From contig CANMLU010000017.1 of the NCBI GenBank assembly GCA_947498815.1, positions 1 to 64,000 on the forward strand: a stretch of 64,000 nt of DNA. Reading direction: 5' to 3'. The translations under genes and the position numbers were made by a program. Positions 35,816-44,843 of this stretch are shown in pieces. Numbering within the stretch: the first letter of the stretch is position 1; every line of letters begins with the position of its first letter. The stretch comes from an uncultured Aquimarina sp. (GTDB lineage Bacteria > Bacteroidota > Bacteroidia > Flavobacteriales > Flavobacteriaceae). Below the pieces are notes generated by a model. That model was not told where the DNA came from. It saw nothing but the letters and a program-made list of their open reading frames with translations, and did not search any database.

Positions 35816-37093
35816 TTGGACAACCATAATCACATAAATAATACAATCAATCATCTTTTTCGTCAAGAATCGGGAAAGATGGTTGCTGTATTAATTAAAA
35901 TATTTGGTACAGAAAATATAGAGTTAGCTGAAGATGTAGTACAAGATGCATTGGTTAGTGCTCTGGAAACCTGGAAATACAGAGGAATACCTGATAACCC
36001 CAGAGCCTGGTTATATCGCACCGCAAAGAATAAAGCGATAGATGTGATACGTCGCAACAAATACAGTCAACAAATTGATTTTTCTGATCCCAAGAAACAA
36101 CTCCTTACCTCCAATTATACGCTCAATACAACTATGGATCAATATTGGCAAGAAAATCAAATCAAAGACGATTTTTTGGCTATGATGTATGCCTGTTGTC
36201 ACCCCGATATCTCCCAAGAGAACCAAATTACGTTTATACTTAAATCTTTATGCGGTTTTAGTACTAAAGAAGTTGCAAAATCATTTCTTACTGGTGAGGA
36301 TACAATTTCTAAGCGATTATATCGTACCAAAGAATATTTTAGAAAGCATAAAATTAAACCTTCAATTCCGGCATCGCATCAAATTATCGAGAGAACGTCT
36401 ACAGTTTTAAATGCGATTTACTTAATGTTTAATGAAGGATATAATTCTACTCATTCAGATCAACTGATAAGAAAGGACTTAATTGGTCAGGCAATGCAAT
36501 TATGTCAATCTTTACTGTCGACCAAAAGAACACAGCTTCCACAAGTATATGCTCTCATGGCACTAATGTGTTTTCATGCGGCAAGAGTCGAGAGCCGGCT
36601 AACTGCAGAAGGCGATATTGTTTTATTAACAAAACAGGATCGAACCAAATGGGACAAACAACTCATACAATCGGGAGAAAAACACCTTAGTAACTCTGCT
36701 TTTGGTAATGATCTTACCACATACCATCTCGAAGCTGCAATAGCTTATCAGCATTGTATTGCTAAAAAATATATAGATACCGATTGGAAAACTATATTAC
36801 ATTATTACGATCTCTTGCTAAAAATTGCTAATGATCCAATAGTATTTTTAAACAGATGTTTAGCGATTTTGGAACTCAAAGGACCAATTGATGCTTTTGA
36901 GGAAATAAAAAAAATAGAAAACAATAAACTATTGCATAAGTACTATTTGTATCATGTTACTTTGGGTGAGATTAAAGAGCAAATGGGCATGAATATTGAG
37001 GCAATTGCATGCTATAAAAAAGCTATTGAGCTTACGCAATCCAAGTTAGAAAAGGATTTCCTTAAAAAGAAAATTTCTTCATGGTCAAAGTAA
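35816..37093 (+). CDS. ECF42-like RNA polymerase sigma factor with C-terminal extension
   Basis: An extracytoplasmic-function sigma factor with sigma-2 (DVVQDALVSALETWKYRG, PRAWLYRTAKNKAIDVIRR) and sigma-4 (LCGFSTKEVAKSFLTGED, KRLYRTKEYFRK) regions in the first 190 residues. A long TPR-containing extension follows, the layout of ECF42, which replaces an anti-sigma factor by this extension. TTG 35816 gives 425 residues and the usual short run before HLFRQES; an ATG at 35768 would add 16 residues overlapping the YCII gene. It likely drives the YCII genes. Confidence 0.88.
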   Translation: MDNHNHINNTINHLFRQESGKMVAVLIKIFGTENIELAEDVVQDALVSALETWKYRGIPDNPRAWLYRTAKNKAIDVIRRNKYSQQIDFSDPKKQLLTSNYTLNTTMDQYWQENQIKDDFLAMMYACCHPDISQENQITFILKSLCGFSTKEVAKSFLTGEDTISKRLYRTKEYFRKHKIKPSIPASHQIIERTSTVLNAIYLMFNEGYNSTHSDQLIRKDLIGQAMQLCQSLLSTKRTQLPQVYALMALMCFHAARVESRLTAEGDIVLLTKQDRTKWDKQLIQSGEKHLSNSAFGNDLTTYHLEAAIAYQHCIAKKYIDTDWKTILHYYDLLLKIANDPIVFLNRCLAILELKGPIDAFEEIKKIENNKLLHKYYLYHVTLGEIKEQMGMNIEAIACYKKAIELTQSKLEKDFLKKKISSWSK

Positions 37094-37141
37094 AAGTCAA
37101 AAGACAAAGTAAAAAAGAGATCCACACCAAGAGACTATAAT

Positions 37142-37302
37142 TGAACTCATCTTGACTTTTTCTATTTCCTAAAAAATGACCGAAATTCACCCATATTTTG
37201 TTACTTTTCTTATCTGTAGCGCTGTTATAGCTTTCAAAAAGTGCCTCATCTGGTCAAATTTCAACTCATTTCGGTCAAAAACAAAAAGTCAAGATGAGTT
37301 CA
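37142..37302. repeat. Nested inverted repeat, 161 bp
   Basis: Perfect 20-bp outer arms (tgaactcatcttgacttttt at 37142-37161 and its complement at 37283-37302) enclose a second 10-bp pair (tgaccgaaat at 37177-37186, atttcggtca at 37268-37277). The size and terminal repeats would suit a MITE-like remnant, but no target-site duplication is clear. Confidence 0.7.
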
Positions 37303-37454
37303 TTGATACAGTTTCGATTCCAACAAAAAAAATAATAAAAAAAAACCTCAGTTCCGAAAAATGGAACTGGCTTGTTTTATTATTGCACTATTAAATGATC
37401 AAAATAATAGTAATTACATAAAAAAAGACATAAATCGAAATCATAAGAAGGGAA

Positions 37455-37557
37455 GATTCAATTTTCAATCCTAGGGGTAGGATAGGTAGAGTTTGAATCC
37501 AAAGGTGGTAACAGTTACTATTACCCCTGACTATTTTCGGCAATTAGCTGATTTTTT
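37455..37557 (+). ncRNA. Candidate structured RNA ending in an intrinsic terminator
   Basis: Two nested stems (gattcaa / ttgaatc outside, atccta / taggat inside with a GGGG loop), then ggtaa / ttacc, then a terminator tcggc-aatta-gctga followed by six T (37537-37557). No clear promoter was found upstream, so this could also be the 3' end of a longer transcript. Confidence 0.35.
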
Positions 37558-37566
37558 GCAGTCCCT

Positions 37567-37598
37567 AAATTCTCCTATGTGTACGCATAGGAGAATTT
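37567..37598. other. 13-bp perfect hairpin
   Basis: aaattctcctatg and cataggagaattt pair perfectly around a 6-base loop. The T-run on the plus strand is only four bases, so it may be a weak terminator or an RNA structural element. Confidence 0.55.
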
Positions 37599-37835
37599 TA
37601 TGATATTTGGTTTAAGTGGATTTTTGAATCGACCGAAGAATTATGAAGTAGCAGTTATTTGGATGTATTCATAAAATATAAAATTATTGTTATTAAACAC
37701 AAAATATGAATCATAATAGTATAGATACTAGGGATTGTTTATGAAATCATATTCGTTTTTTTAGATAAAAGTAAAAGTGACACTCTCTATTAACTTAAAT
37801 ATCATATTTTTACTGCCGTTTTCAAGGGAATATTT

Positions 37836-38243
37836 ATGAAGAAAAAAATAACAAAAATAAAAGCTTTTAACCTCCAGGAAATGCTCTTGGTATTAGCTAT
37901 TATTGGGATTTTATTGTTGATTGCATTACCTAATTTTTTGCCTTTAATCGCACAAACCAAAGCGCAAGAAGCCAAAATACAGTTGAAAGCGATAGCCAAT
38001 ATGCAAACGCAATACAGATATCTTAATTCCAAATATTCATTAGACTTTAATGAGCTTAATTATGAAGCTCCGATAACGGTTAAGAATGGAGGTACTGCGA
38101 ATTACGGTTATGAGGTTTTGGAGGCTAGTATATCTAACTTCAAAGTGAGAGCAACTGCTGTAGTGGATTTTGACGGTGACGGTATTTTTAACGTATGGGA
38201 GATTGATGAAAACGGTAATCCAAAACAAATAATAAAAGACTAA
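37836..38243 (+). CDS. Type II secretion / type IV pilus pseudopilin (GspG-like)
   Basis: First gene of the secretion locus, 135 residues. The leader MKKKITKIKA precedes FNLQEMLLVLAIIGILLLIA, a prepilin helix with Glu at mature position 5. The residue before the cleavage point is Ala rather than Gly. The C-terminal DFDGDGIFNVWEIDENG resembles the calcium-binding loop of GspG major pseudopilins. It probably forms the pseudopilus shaft. Its stop codon overlaps the start of the peptidase gene. Confidence 0.88.
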   Translation: MKKKITKIKAFNLQEMLLVLAIIGILLLIALPNFLPLIAQTKAQEAKIQLKAIANMQTQYRYLNSKYSLDFNELNYEAPITVKNGGTANYGYEVLEASISNFKVRATAVVDFDGDGIFNVWEIDENGNPKQIIKD

Positions 38244-38725
38244 TGTTTCTTGTTAAAGTACTCATTACATTGACTTTGGGGGTAATTACGTTTCAGGATG
38301 TAAAGGATAGAGAAGTTTATGGGTTTCTATTTCCTATAATAATTGGCTTGCTAGGAGTATTGCATTATCAAAATACCTTGCAGATTAATTTCTTATATGC
38401 GATAATGATAAATGTAGGTGTTCTTGTAGTTATTATTGGATTACTTTATATATATACCTTGACAAAATTTAAGAAACCATTCTTTAAAGAAGTTTTTGGG
38501 TTTGGAGACTTGTTGTTTTTTTTGGCATTAGCTATTGGTTTTCCGACAATTACATTTATAGTGTTGCTAGTGTTTTCATTACTTTTTTCGTTGTTGATAT
38601 GGTTGGTACTTAAAAATAAAGCAAAACATAATACTGTACCATTGGCGGGATACATGTCCATATTTTTAGGAATGGTTTTTCTGATTAATTGGATCACAAA
38701 TGCTTTAACACTGTATTTGATATGA
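38243..38725 (+). CDS. Prepilin peptidase, A24 family, short form
   Basis: An integral membrane aspartic protease of 160 residues that should cut the leader peptides of the pseudopilins in this locus. The catalytic aspartates lie in FQDVKDREVYG and in the GxGD motif FGFGDLLFF. It lacks the N-terminal cysteine-rich methyltransferase domain of GspO/PilD, so it resembles TadV/CpaA-type enzymes and may not methylate. It overlaps the GspE gene by four bases (ATGA). Confidence 0.9.
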   Translation: MFLVKVLITLTLGVITFQDVKDREVYGFLFPIIIGLLGVLHYQNTLQINFLYAIMINVGVLVVIIGLLYIYTLTKFKKPFFKEVFGFGDLLFFLALAIGFPTITFIVLLVFSLLFSLLIWLVLKNKAKHNTVPLAGYMSIFLGMVFLINWITNALTLYLI

Positions 38726-40140
38726 ATGAAATTCGAACATATGAGATTCCTGTAAGTTTAAAGCAATTGATTACTTCAAATCAAGCATTTCATTATAGAA
38801 TCGTACCTGTACATAAAGATGGTGAAATATTACATCTTAAAACGGATACTTTAGATCAAGAACACTTAAAAAAAGAGCTTACAATTATCTTGGGGCATTC
38901 TGTCGTGTTAATTCAGGATACCCAAGAGAATATACAATCGTATTTAACCTTTAACTATCGAAAAACAACCACTACTTCAAACGAAAAGTTGGAGTATGAG
39001 GAGCGTTTTTTGCAAAAACTAATAGCTACTGCTAAAGATTTTGGAAGTAGTGATATTCATTTGGAACCCTATGAGAAATTCTGCCGAGTAAGATTTCGAT
39101 TAGATGGTAAGTTAAAAGAACAATATACTATTGCCAATGCAGAATATCCACAATTAGTGAATCAAATCAAAATCCAATCAGGATTGGATATTTCTCAAAA
39201 GCGATTGGCACAAGATGGCCGTATCACTTTTAAAGAAGGTGTTGATGATTTTGATATACGGGTATCTACAATGCCTACATTGTATGGAGAAAAAATAGTA
39301 CTACGACTGCTCAATCGTAATACTCAGGAAGTATCATTGGATGATTTGGGATTTACTGAAGCAGAGTTGCAAGTCTATCGTGAAGCAACGAGAAAAAAAC
39401 AAGGAATTATTTTGATTTCAGGACCAACGGGATCAGGTAAAACCACAACACTCTATGCTACTTTAAAGGAGTTAAACGAAGAGGTTTCTAATATATTAAC
39501 TATAGAAGATCCTATAGAATATACGCTGGAAGGAGTCAATCAAGTACAACTTAGAGAAGATATTGATTTTGATTTTCCTGCGGCATTGCGAACTTTTTTA
39601 CGACAGGATCCAGATATCATTATGGTAGGTGAGATAAGAGATGACCGTACGGCTGCGATGGCAATTAAAGCAGCACTTACCGGACACCTTGTATTGTCAA
39701 CAATACATACTAACTCGGCTTGGGCAACGATTTCCAGATTGATTGATATGAATGTGCCTGCATTCTTACTTGCTACTACAATTACTATGAGCATAGCACA
39801 GCGTTTGGTACGTAAATTATGTCCGGATTGTAAAACTCGTAAGAAGATAGAAACTAAAGATTTACCTCAAGATTTTGAGATTCCAGAGGAGATGCATCAT
39901 CATTTTATTGCAGTAGGATGTAATCGTTGCTATCAAACAGGATATTTGGGGCGTAAGGCGATATATGAAATATTGCCTATTACCAAAGAACTTGAAACTG
40001 CAATTCGGCATAATGAATTGCAAATAGACAATTATATAGAAGAAGGAAAAATAAAAACATTAAAGCATAACGCTATCCGCATGATTATAGAAGGGGAAAC
40101 TTCTGTAGATGAAGTGTATGCTTTGCTAGCTGATAATTGA
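38722..40140 (+). CDS. Type II secretion / pilus assembly ATPase GspE/PilB-like
   Basis: The cytoplasmic hexameric ATPase that powers pseudopilus assembly, 472 residues from ATG 38722 (a further-upstream start at 38689 would run through the peptidase gene). An N-terminal domain is followed by Walker A GPTGSGKTTTLY (about residue 240), an Asp box (ILTIEDPIEYTLEG), Walker B (DPDIIMVGEIRD), a His box (GHLVLSTIHTN) and a zinc-binding tetracysteine (CPDC and CNRC), as in GspE/PilB. No PilT retraction ATPase is present, which favours a secretion role. Confidence 0.93.
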   Translation: MNEIRTYEIPVSLKQLITSNQAFHYRIVPVHKDGEILHLKTDTLDQEHLKKELTIILGHSVVLIQDTQENIQSYLTFNYRKTTTTSNEKLEYEERFLQKLIATAKDFGSSDIHLEPYEKFCRVRFRLDGKLKEQYTIANAEYPQLVNQIKIQSGLDISQKRLAQDGRITFKEGVDDFDIRVSTMPTLYGEKIVLRLLNRNTQEVSLDDLGFTEAELQVYREATRKKQGIILISGPTGSGKTTTLYATLKELNEEVSNILTIEDPIEYTLEGVNQVQLREDIDFDFPAALRTFLRQDPDIIMVGEIRDDRTAAMAIKAALTGHLVLSTIHTNSAWATISRLIDMNVPAFLLATTITMSIAQRLVRKLCPDCKTRKKIETKDLPQDFEIPEEMHHHFIAVGCNRCYQTGYLGRKAIYEILPITKELETAIRHNELQIDNYIEEGKIKTLKHNAIRMIIEGETSVDEVYALLADN

Positions 40141-40149
40141 AAATATAAG

Positions 40150-42369
40150 ATGACAATAAAACAGAAGATATTTATTATTTGGATTGCTATTGGTATTGCA
40201 GTGCAAGGGGGCGCTCAAGAGAATTTCCAAAATCAAGCACAGGATAATACTCGGATTTCTAATATCGAAAATAAGTTACAACTACTCAATGTAGATATTC
40301 CTGGACTTACCGAAAAAGTGAATGTAAACATCTCCAATACGTCCTTGCTAAATTTTTTGCGAGCTGTATCCCAGGTGCATAAGATTAATATTAACCTGGC
40401 CAGTGAACTTAATAATATTACAATAGTTAATGGATTTAATGATGTTAGTGTTCAGGATTTATTAGTGTTTTTAGTAAAGGAATATAGTCTCGATATTGCG
40501 TTTACCGGAAATATTTTATCCATAAAATCTTACACCGCTCCGGCGACTATACCTGTTGAAAAAGAAATAGCAGTGCAATATGATGTTCTGACAGCCACAT
40601 TATCAACAGACCTGAATAATGATCCTTTACCTAAAGTGTTCAGAAAAATAACCGAAATTTCAGGTAAAAATCTATTATTCACCCCAGATCTCAATAACAG
40701 AAACATAAGTTTATATATAAGCAATGTTTCTTTTGATATTGCTATGAAGAAGCTGGCCGAAGCTAATAATATGGAGTTTAGGAAAACAAGGGATGGATTT
40801 TATGAATTTAATGCGTACCCGCAATCAGTAAATTCAGATAATGGATCGAGTAATTATCGCCCTCGACGTTCTAATTTTAACTACCAAGTACTCGATACTA
40901 TTGCTCGAAAGGTATCTGTAGATTTAAAAAACACACCTATAGCAGATGTCATTTATACACTTTCCGAGGATTTGAAACTAGATATTTTTACAGCTTCTCC
41001 TCTAGAAAATGCAGGAACAGTGACAGTAAAGACCGAATCTATTACATTTGATGCATTACTAGTCAAGATATTCGAAAGTAACATAACTTCTAAGCAAAAT
41101 CCATTATCAAATAGGGGTAATAACAGCTCTAATAGTCAGCAAACCCAAACTCCACAAGGTATTCCAACATCGGGGCAATCAAGTGCATTTACTTTTAAAC
41201 GCGAAGGAAATGTATACTACTTTGGTACAGAAAATCAACTTGCCTTAAAGAAAATAGAATTAGTACAAATGATGCATCGATCTATAGCTATGTTGGGCGA
41301 TGCAAACCCATCGACCTCTTATGGAAATAGTTTTGGAAATTCTAACTTCACAACAGGGAGTACAAACTTCTTTACCGGAGGTTCAAATCAAGGGTTTAAT
41401 CAAAATGGGCTGAACAATAGAAATCAAAGAGCAGGATCATCCTTTGGTAATAGAAATTCTTCAACTGCCCGTACTGAAGCGGGTTCTATTTCGGATATTT
41501 TTCCGGCTAGTATAGTTGAAGGATTAGATGTGAAAATTGATACCGAGTTAAATAGTTTTGTAGTAAGTGGTCCCGGAACTCGAGTTGAAAAATTTAAAAA
41601 CTTCATTACCTATATCGACAAACCAGTGCCACTGATATTGATCGAGGTAATGATTCTTGAAGTAAATCGAACAGCCACTATAGAAGCTGGGGTAGAATTT
41701 GGAATAGGGAAAGAACCTGTTACGACCGAAGGAGCGGTTTTTCCTAATGCAAATATAAGACTAGGTGCAGAAACTATAAACAGGGTTATCGGAGGCTTTG
41801 ACGGTTTTGGATCGTTAAACTTAGGTAACGTAGTACCCAACTTTTATATGGACATCAAGGCTATGGAAACCAACGGAAATGTAAAAATACTATCGACACC
41901 AAAACTTAGTACCTTAAATGGACATAAAGCGTATTTGTCTAGTGGTCAAACAACGTATTATGCCGTAACTAGTCAGAATATTTTTGGATCACAGAATCCC
42001 CAGACCTCAGAGGTGGTAAATTATCTTCCTATTGACGCAGAATTGGCCCTTGAATTTAAACCTTTTGTCTCTGGAGACGGGCAGATTACTATAGATATTC
42101 AAGTGATTCAATCTAATTTCAGTGGAGAACGTATTGCAGATAATGCACCCCCAGATATTAATAGCCGAAGGTTTTCTTCTATCATGAGGATGAGAGCCAA
42201 CGATGTGGCTATTTTGGGAGGAATAGAGCAAAAAGTAAAAAATGACTCTGGATCTGGAGTGCCATTGCTGGCAAGAATTCCTATAATCAAATGGTTGTTT
42301 AGTAAAAGAGTACGAGAAGATTCTAAGAAAAAATTAAATGTTATCATAAAACCTACGGTATTCTATTAA
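40150..42369 (+). CDS. Secretin GspD/PilQ-like, with Asn/Gly/Ser-rich linker
   Basis: The outer-membrane channel, 739 residues with a signal peptide (to about 22). Three STN/N-domain-like modules occur in the first 310 residues (VNISNTSLLNFLRAVSQVHK; ISLYISNVSFDIAMKKLAE; VSVDLKNTPIADVIYTLSED). The C-terminal secretin domain begins about 490 (LILIEVMILEVNRTATIEAG) and includes VKILSTPKLSTLNGHKAYL and VAILGGIEQKVKNDSGSGVP. Between them, residues about 320-450 are strongly enriched in Asn, Ser, Gly and Gln. No pilotin is recognised, although two lipoproteins occur downstream. Confidence 0.92.
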   Translation: MTIKQKIFIIWIAIGIAVQGGAQENFQNQAQDNTRISNIENKLQLLNVDIPGLTEKVNVNISNTSLLNFLRAVSQVHKININLASELNNITIVNGFNDVSVQDLLVFLVKEYSLDIAFTGNILSIKSYTAPATIPVEKEIAVQYDVLTATLSTDLNNDPLPKVFRKITEISGKNLLFTPDLNNRNISLYISNVSFDIAMKKLAEANNMEFRKTRDGFYEFNAYPQSVNSDNGSSNYRPRRSNFNYQVLDTIARKVSVDLKNTPIADVIYTLSEDLKLDIFTASPLENAGTVTVKTESITFDALLVKIFESNITSKQNPLSNRGNNSSNSQQTQTPQGIPTSGQSSAFTFKREGNVYYFGTENQLALKKIELVQMMHRSIAMLGDANPSTSYGNSFGNSNFTTGSTNFFTGGSNQGFNQNGLNNRNQRAGSSFGNRNSSTARTEAGSISDIFPASIVEGLDVKIDTELNSFVVSGPGTRVEKFKNFITYIDKPVPLILIEVMILEVNRTATIEAGVEFGIGKEPVTTEGAVFPNANIRLGAETINRVIGGFDGFGSLNLGNVVPNFYMDIKAMETNGNVKILSTPKLSTLNGHKAYLSSGQTTYYAVTSQNIFGSQNPQTSEVVNYLPIDAELALEFKPFVSGDGQITIDIQVIQSNFSGERIADNAPPDINSRRFSSIMRMRANDVAILGGIEQKVKNDSGSGVPLLARIPIIKWLFSKRVREDSKKKLNVIIKPTVFY

Positions 42370-43583
42370 TGCTAGAGATATTTTCGTCATATAACCCATT
42401 TAAGAAAGTCTTGTTTGCTTTAGAACATTCAATACTGGCAGACGAACCCATTATTTATGGACTTGAATTAGTGCAAAAAAAGGGAGAATTGGATATTGCT
42501 CAAATGCTCGATGTCACATCTCCGGAGGATCTTTCAAAATTAGTACCGAAGACTTCACAATTATTTCTTGTTATTACAGATCATCAGATTTTATCTAAAC
42601 AAGTATCCAATACTGGGACAGATACCGAAATTGTTACCGAAGCTTTCCCCAATTTAAACCTGAATGAATTTTATTATCAAATTCTGCGAACAACAGAACA
42701 CTCATTTATATCGGTATGTCGAATAGAATATGTCGAAACATTAATCGAACAATATGAAAAGGCTAACATTAATATCACTAGTGTTCATCTTGGTGAATTA
42801 AAAATGGTATCATTAGCTACATATGCCAAAAATGGTAAGTTTTGCAGTAATACATCCGAAGTTAATTATGTCAATGGTGAGATAACTTCAATAAAAACTT
42901 CGGGAGGCATCCCAAAAGAAGAATATACTATTGAAGGGCTTGCTCTTTCTTCAAAACATATATTGCCTCTGGCGGTCGCGCTGGATTATTTTTTAGGAAC
43001 TGATAAAATATCGGGAAATATAGAATTTAGAAATCTGGAATTATTCAAAAAACTTAGAGAATCTAGATTTTTTAAGAACACATTGCAGATTGGTATTGGA
43101 TTTCTTTTAATAGTATTAATCATTAATTTTTTTGCGTTCAGCACTAAATATAAAAAATGGCAGGGTCTACAAGAAGAATTACAAGTCTATTCTTCACAAC
43201 GAAAACTAATAGAGGATAAGCAAGCGGGTGTTAAAACAAAAGAAGCATTAGTACAAAGTATTTTGGCTACGGGGTTTTCAAGAAGTTCAAATTATGTAAA
43301 CCAGATTATGCAGGAACTACCGAACACTGTATTATTGACTTCTTTAACCTATCAGCCTCTGGAAAAACCTATTCGCAATGATAAAGCAATAGATCTGAAA
43401 AATGGAGTTATTTCCATTAGCGGGAAATCTACTGATGAGGATCAATTTACTACATGGCTGAGAAGTATGGAGAGTTTATCATTTACGAAGAATGTTACCA
43501 TAACGAAATATGGATTAGATAATAAAACCACGTCGGGTTTTGAATTAATACTAAATATCAAAACAGATGGAACAGCGGACTAA
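42369..43583 (+). CDS. GspL-like protein (PilM-PilN type fusion)
   Basis: A 404-residue protein with a cytoplasmic N-terminal domain (about 1-235) weakly similar to actin-like PilM/GspL, one membrane helix (TLQIGIGFLLIVLIINFFAF, about 239-258), then a periplasmic coiled region and ferredoxin-like end (VISISGKSTDEDQFTTWLRS) like PilN/GspL. It probably links the ATPase to the periplasmic parts. The identification rests on domain layout and gene order. It overlaps the GspD stop by one base and the next gene by 17 bases. Confidence 0.75.
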   Translation: MLEIFSSYNPFKKVLFALEHSILADEPIIYGLELVQKKGELDIAQMLDVTSPEDLSKLVPKTSQLFLVITDHQILSKQVSNTGTDTEIVTEAFPNLNLNEFYYQILRTTEHSFISVCRIEYVETLIEQYEKANINITSVHLGELKMVSLATYAKNGKFCSNTSEVNYVNGEITSIKTSGGIPKEEYTIEGLALSSKHILPLAVALDYFLGTDKISGNIEFRNLELFKKLRESRFFKNTLQIGIGFLLIVLIINFFAFSTKYKKWQGLQEELQVYSSQRKLIEDKQAGVKTKEALVQSILATGFSRSSNYVNQIMQELPNTVLLTSLTYQPLEKPIRNDKAIDLKNGVISISGKSTDEDQFTTWLRSMESLSFTKNVTITKYGLDNKTTSGFELILNIKTDGTAD

Positions 43584-44085
43584 GAACATATTGCTCGTAG
43601 TTGGTCTTTTGACTATACTCTTTTTGGCTTATCACTATAGTTTTGCAAAAACGTTTACTTTAAGTGATGAATTACAAAAATTAGAGGGTCAAAAAGCAGA
43701 GTATGAGTCGGCGCCTATTCAACTAGCATCATTGGCTAAAAGAGAAAAACAACTAAACGTTGTTTTGACCAAAAACAATATAGAAGGCAATTCATTGCAA
43801 TACAATCTTCTACAAACATTAAATGTGCTTTCAGATACATCAAATGTCAAAGTGATAGCTTTTCAAGAACCACATCGGTTTACAGATGAAATAACGAAGA
43901 AGTCTACAGCTACTTATGATTTCACATTACGGGGTGATTATAAAGCATTAATAGGAGTTGTATACGCATTAGAACAACAATATAGTTTTGGCAGTGTAAT
44001 TCAGGTTGGTTTTGAAAAAAAGAAAAATTTTAGAACCGGAGTAAACTATCTAGAGTGCAGAATGTTGTTGCAAAGGGTAAATTAA
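43567..44085 (+). CDS. GspM/PilO-like inner-membrane protein
   Basis: A 172-residue protein with an N-terminal membrane helix (NILLVVGLLTILFLAYHYSF), a coiled coil (about 30-75) and a ferredoxin-like periplasmic domain (TYDFTLRGDYKALIGVVYAL). This is the architecture of PilO/GspM, partner of the GspL-like protein encoded just upstream with a 17-base overlap. Confidence 0.75.
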   Translation: MEQRTKNILLVVGLLTILFLAYHYSFAKTFTLSDELQKLEGQKAEYESAPIQLASLAKREKQLNVVLTKNNIEGNSLQYNLLQTLNVLSDTSNVKVIAFQEPHRFTDEITKKSTATYDFTLRGDYKALIGVVYALEQQYSFGSVIQVGFEKKKNFRTGVNYLECRMLLQRVN

Positions 44086-44108
44086 CAGAATAAGAAGAAT
44101 TTAGTAAT

Positions 44109-44843
44109 ATGAATTATAAAAAATACAGTATTGCAATACTATTGGCGGCTAACTGTTTGGGTTGTCATAGTATTAAAGTTAATAACGCAAGTATGTATTC
44201 GTCTGATACGAACCCTGTGGCTCTGGGTGTAATTGGATTTCAAAAAGGAGGGATACTGGCTTCGGATTTTAAGGTGTCTGCTATTCCAGAATACAGGCAA
44301 AAAATACGGGTGGGAATTACTCCAGTGTATTTTGGAACTACCACTTTTGAAGCTTATCTAAGAACTTCAGGAGAGAATAAACAACAAATAAAATATATAG
44401 ATTCTCTTGAAAATAAGCCACGTTTCATATCACTTCAACTACTAGATCAAGTAACAACAATTACAGAGTTGCAGGAAGTATACAATTTAGAAACAATAAG
44501 GTATTTAAAAAGCCAAAGGGAAGCTGCGATTGTAACCTCTTTATCTCTTGCATTGTCGGATGAATCATTAAAAGAAATTTGTAATGCAGAGACTGTTTTT
44601 TTAAGTAATGGGGGGTATAAACAATATCAATTGTCTTTAACAAAAAATGGAAGTACCTATAAAACCATAAATTTTACTGAAACTACCATATTTGGTTATG
44701 ATTTATCTTTTTTCTGTTGGAGCGAAAATGATAAAAAACAAATTACTTTGACGGCTATTGTAGATGAAAAATCTTCTTGTCCTAAAAATGCTTATCGAGA
44801 TGCGCAAAAAGCCTTAGATAAAATGAATTATTTTAAATTATAA
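44109..44843 (+). CDS. Lipoprotein of unknown function in the secretion locus
   Basis: I do not recognise a family. The 244 residues begin with a signal peptide and a lipobox (CLGC, giving Cys19). The rest is mixed alpha/beta with four further cysteines in the C-terminal half (EICNAE, SFFCWSEND, SSCPKNAY). The stop overlaps the next start by one base. A pilotin or secretin-anchor role is possible from position and lipoprotein character, but it is longer than most pilotins. Confidence 0.7.
   Translation: MNYKKYSIAILLAANCLGCHSIKVNNASMYSSDTNPVALGVIGFQKGGILASDFKVSAIPEYRQKIRVGITPVYFGTTTFEAYLRTSGENKQQIKYIDSLENKPRFISLQLLDQVTTITELQEVYNLETIRYLKSQREAAIVTSLSLALSDESLKEICNAETVFLSNGGYKQYQLSLTKNGSTYKTINFTETTIFGYDLSFFCWSENDKKQITLTAIVDEKSSCPKNAYRDAQKALDKMNYFKL

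Larger units (their letters stand above)
37094..37835. other. Long intergenic region with several inverted repeats before the secretion locus
   Basis: 742 bases without a convincing gene. In order: a nested inverted repeat 37142-37302; a hairpin cagttcc / ggaactg at 37349-37369 followed by a T-rich stretch; a foldable segment 37455-37557 ending in a terminator; and a 13-bp hairpin 37567-37598. A near-consensus -7 element TATTTTTA (37805-37812) lies 23 bases before the first pilus gene. A 72-codon open frame at 37176-37394 is judged spurious. Confidence 0.6.

Noticed and set aside
37176-37394. 72-codon open frame within the nested inverted repeat
   Set aside because: It spans both arms of the repeat, has no homology-like features and a poor start region.
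37455-37560. tRNA or TPP riboswitch
   Set aside because: A GTTTGAATCC string resembles a T-loop and a GGGG-rich stem looks riboswitch-like, but acceptor, anticodon arms and the TPP consensus are absent.
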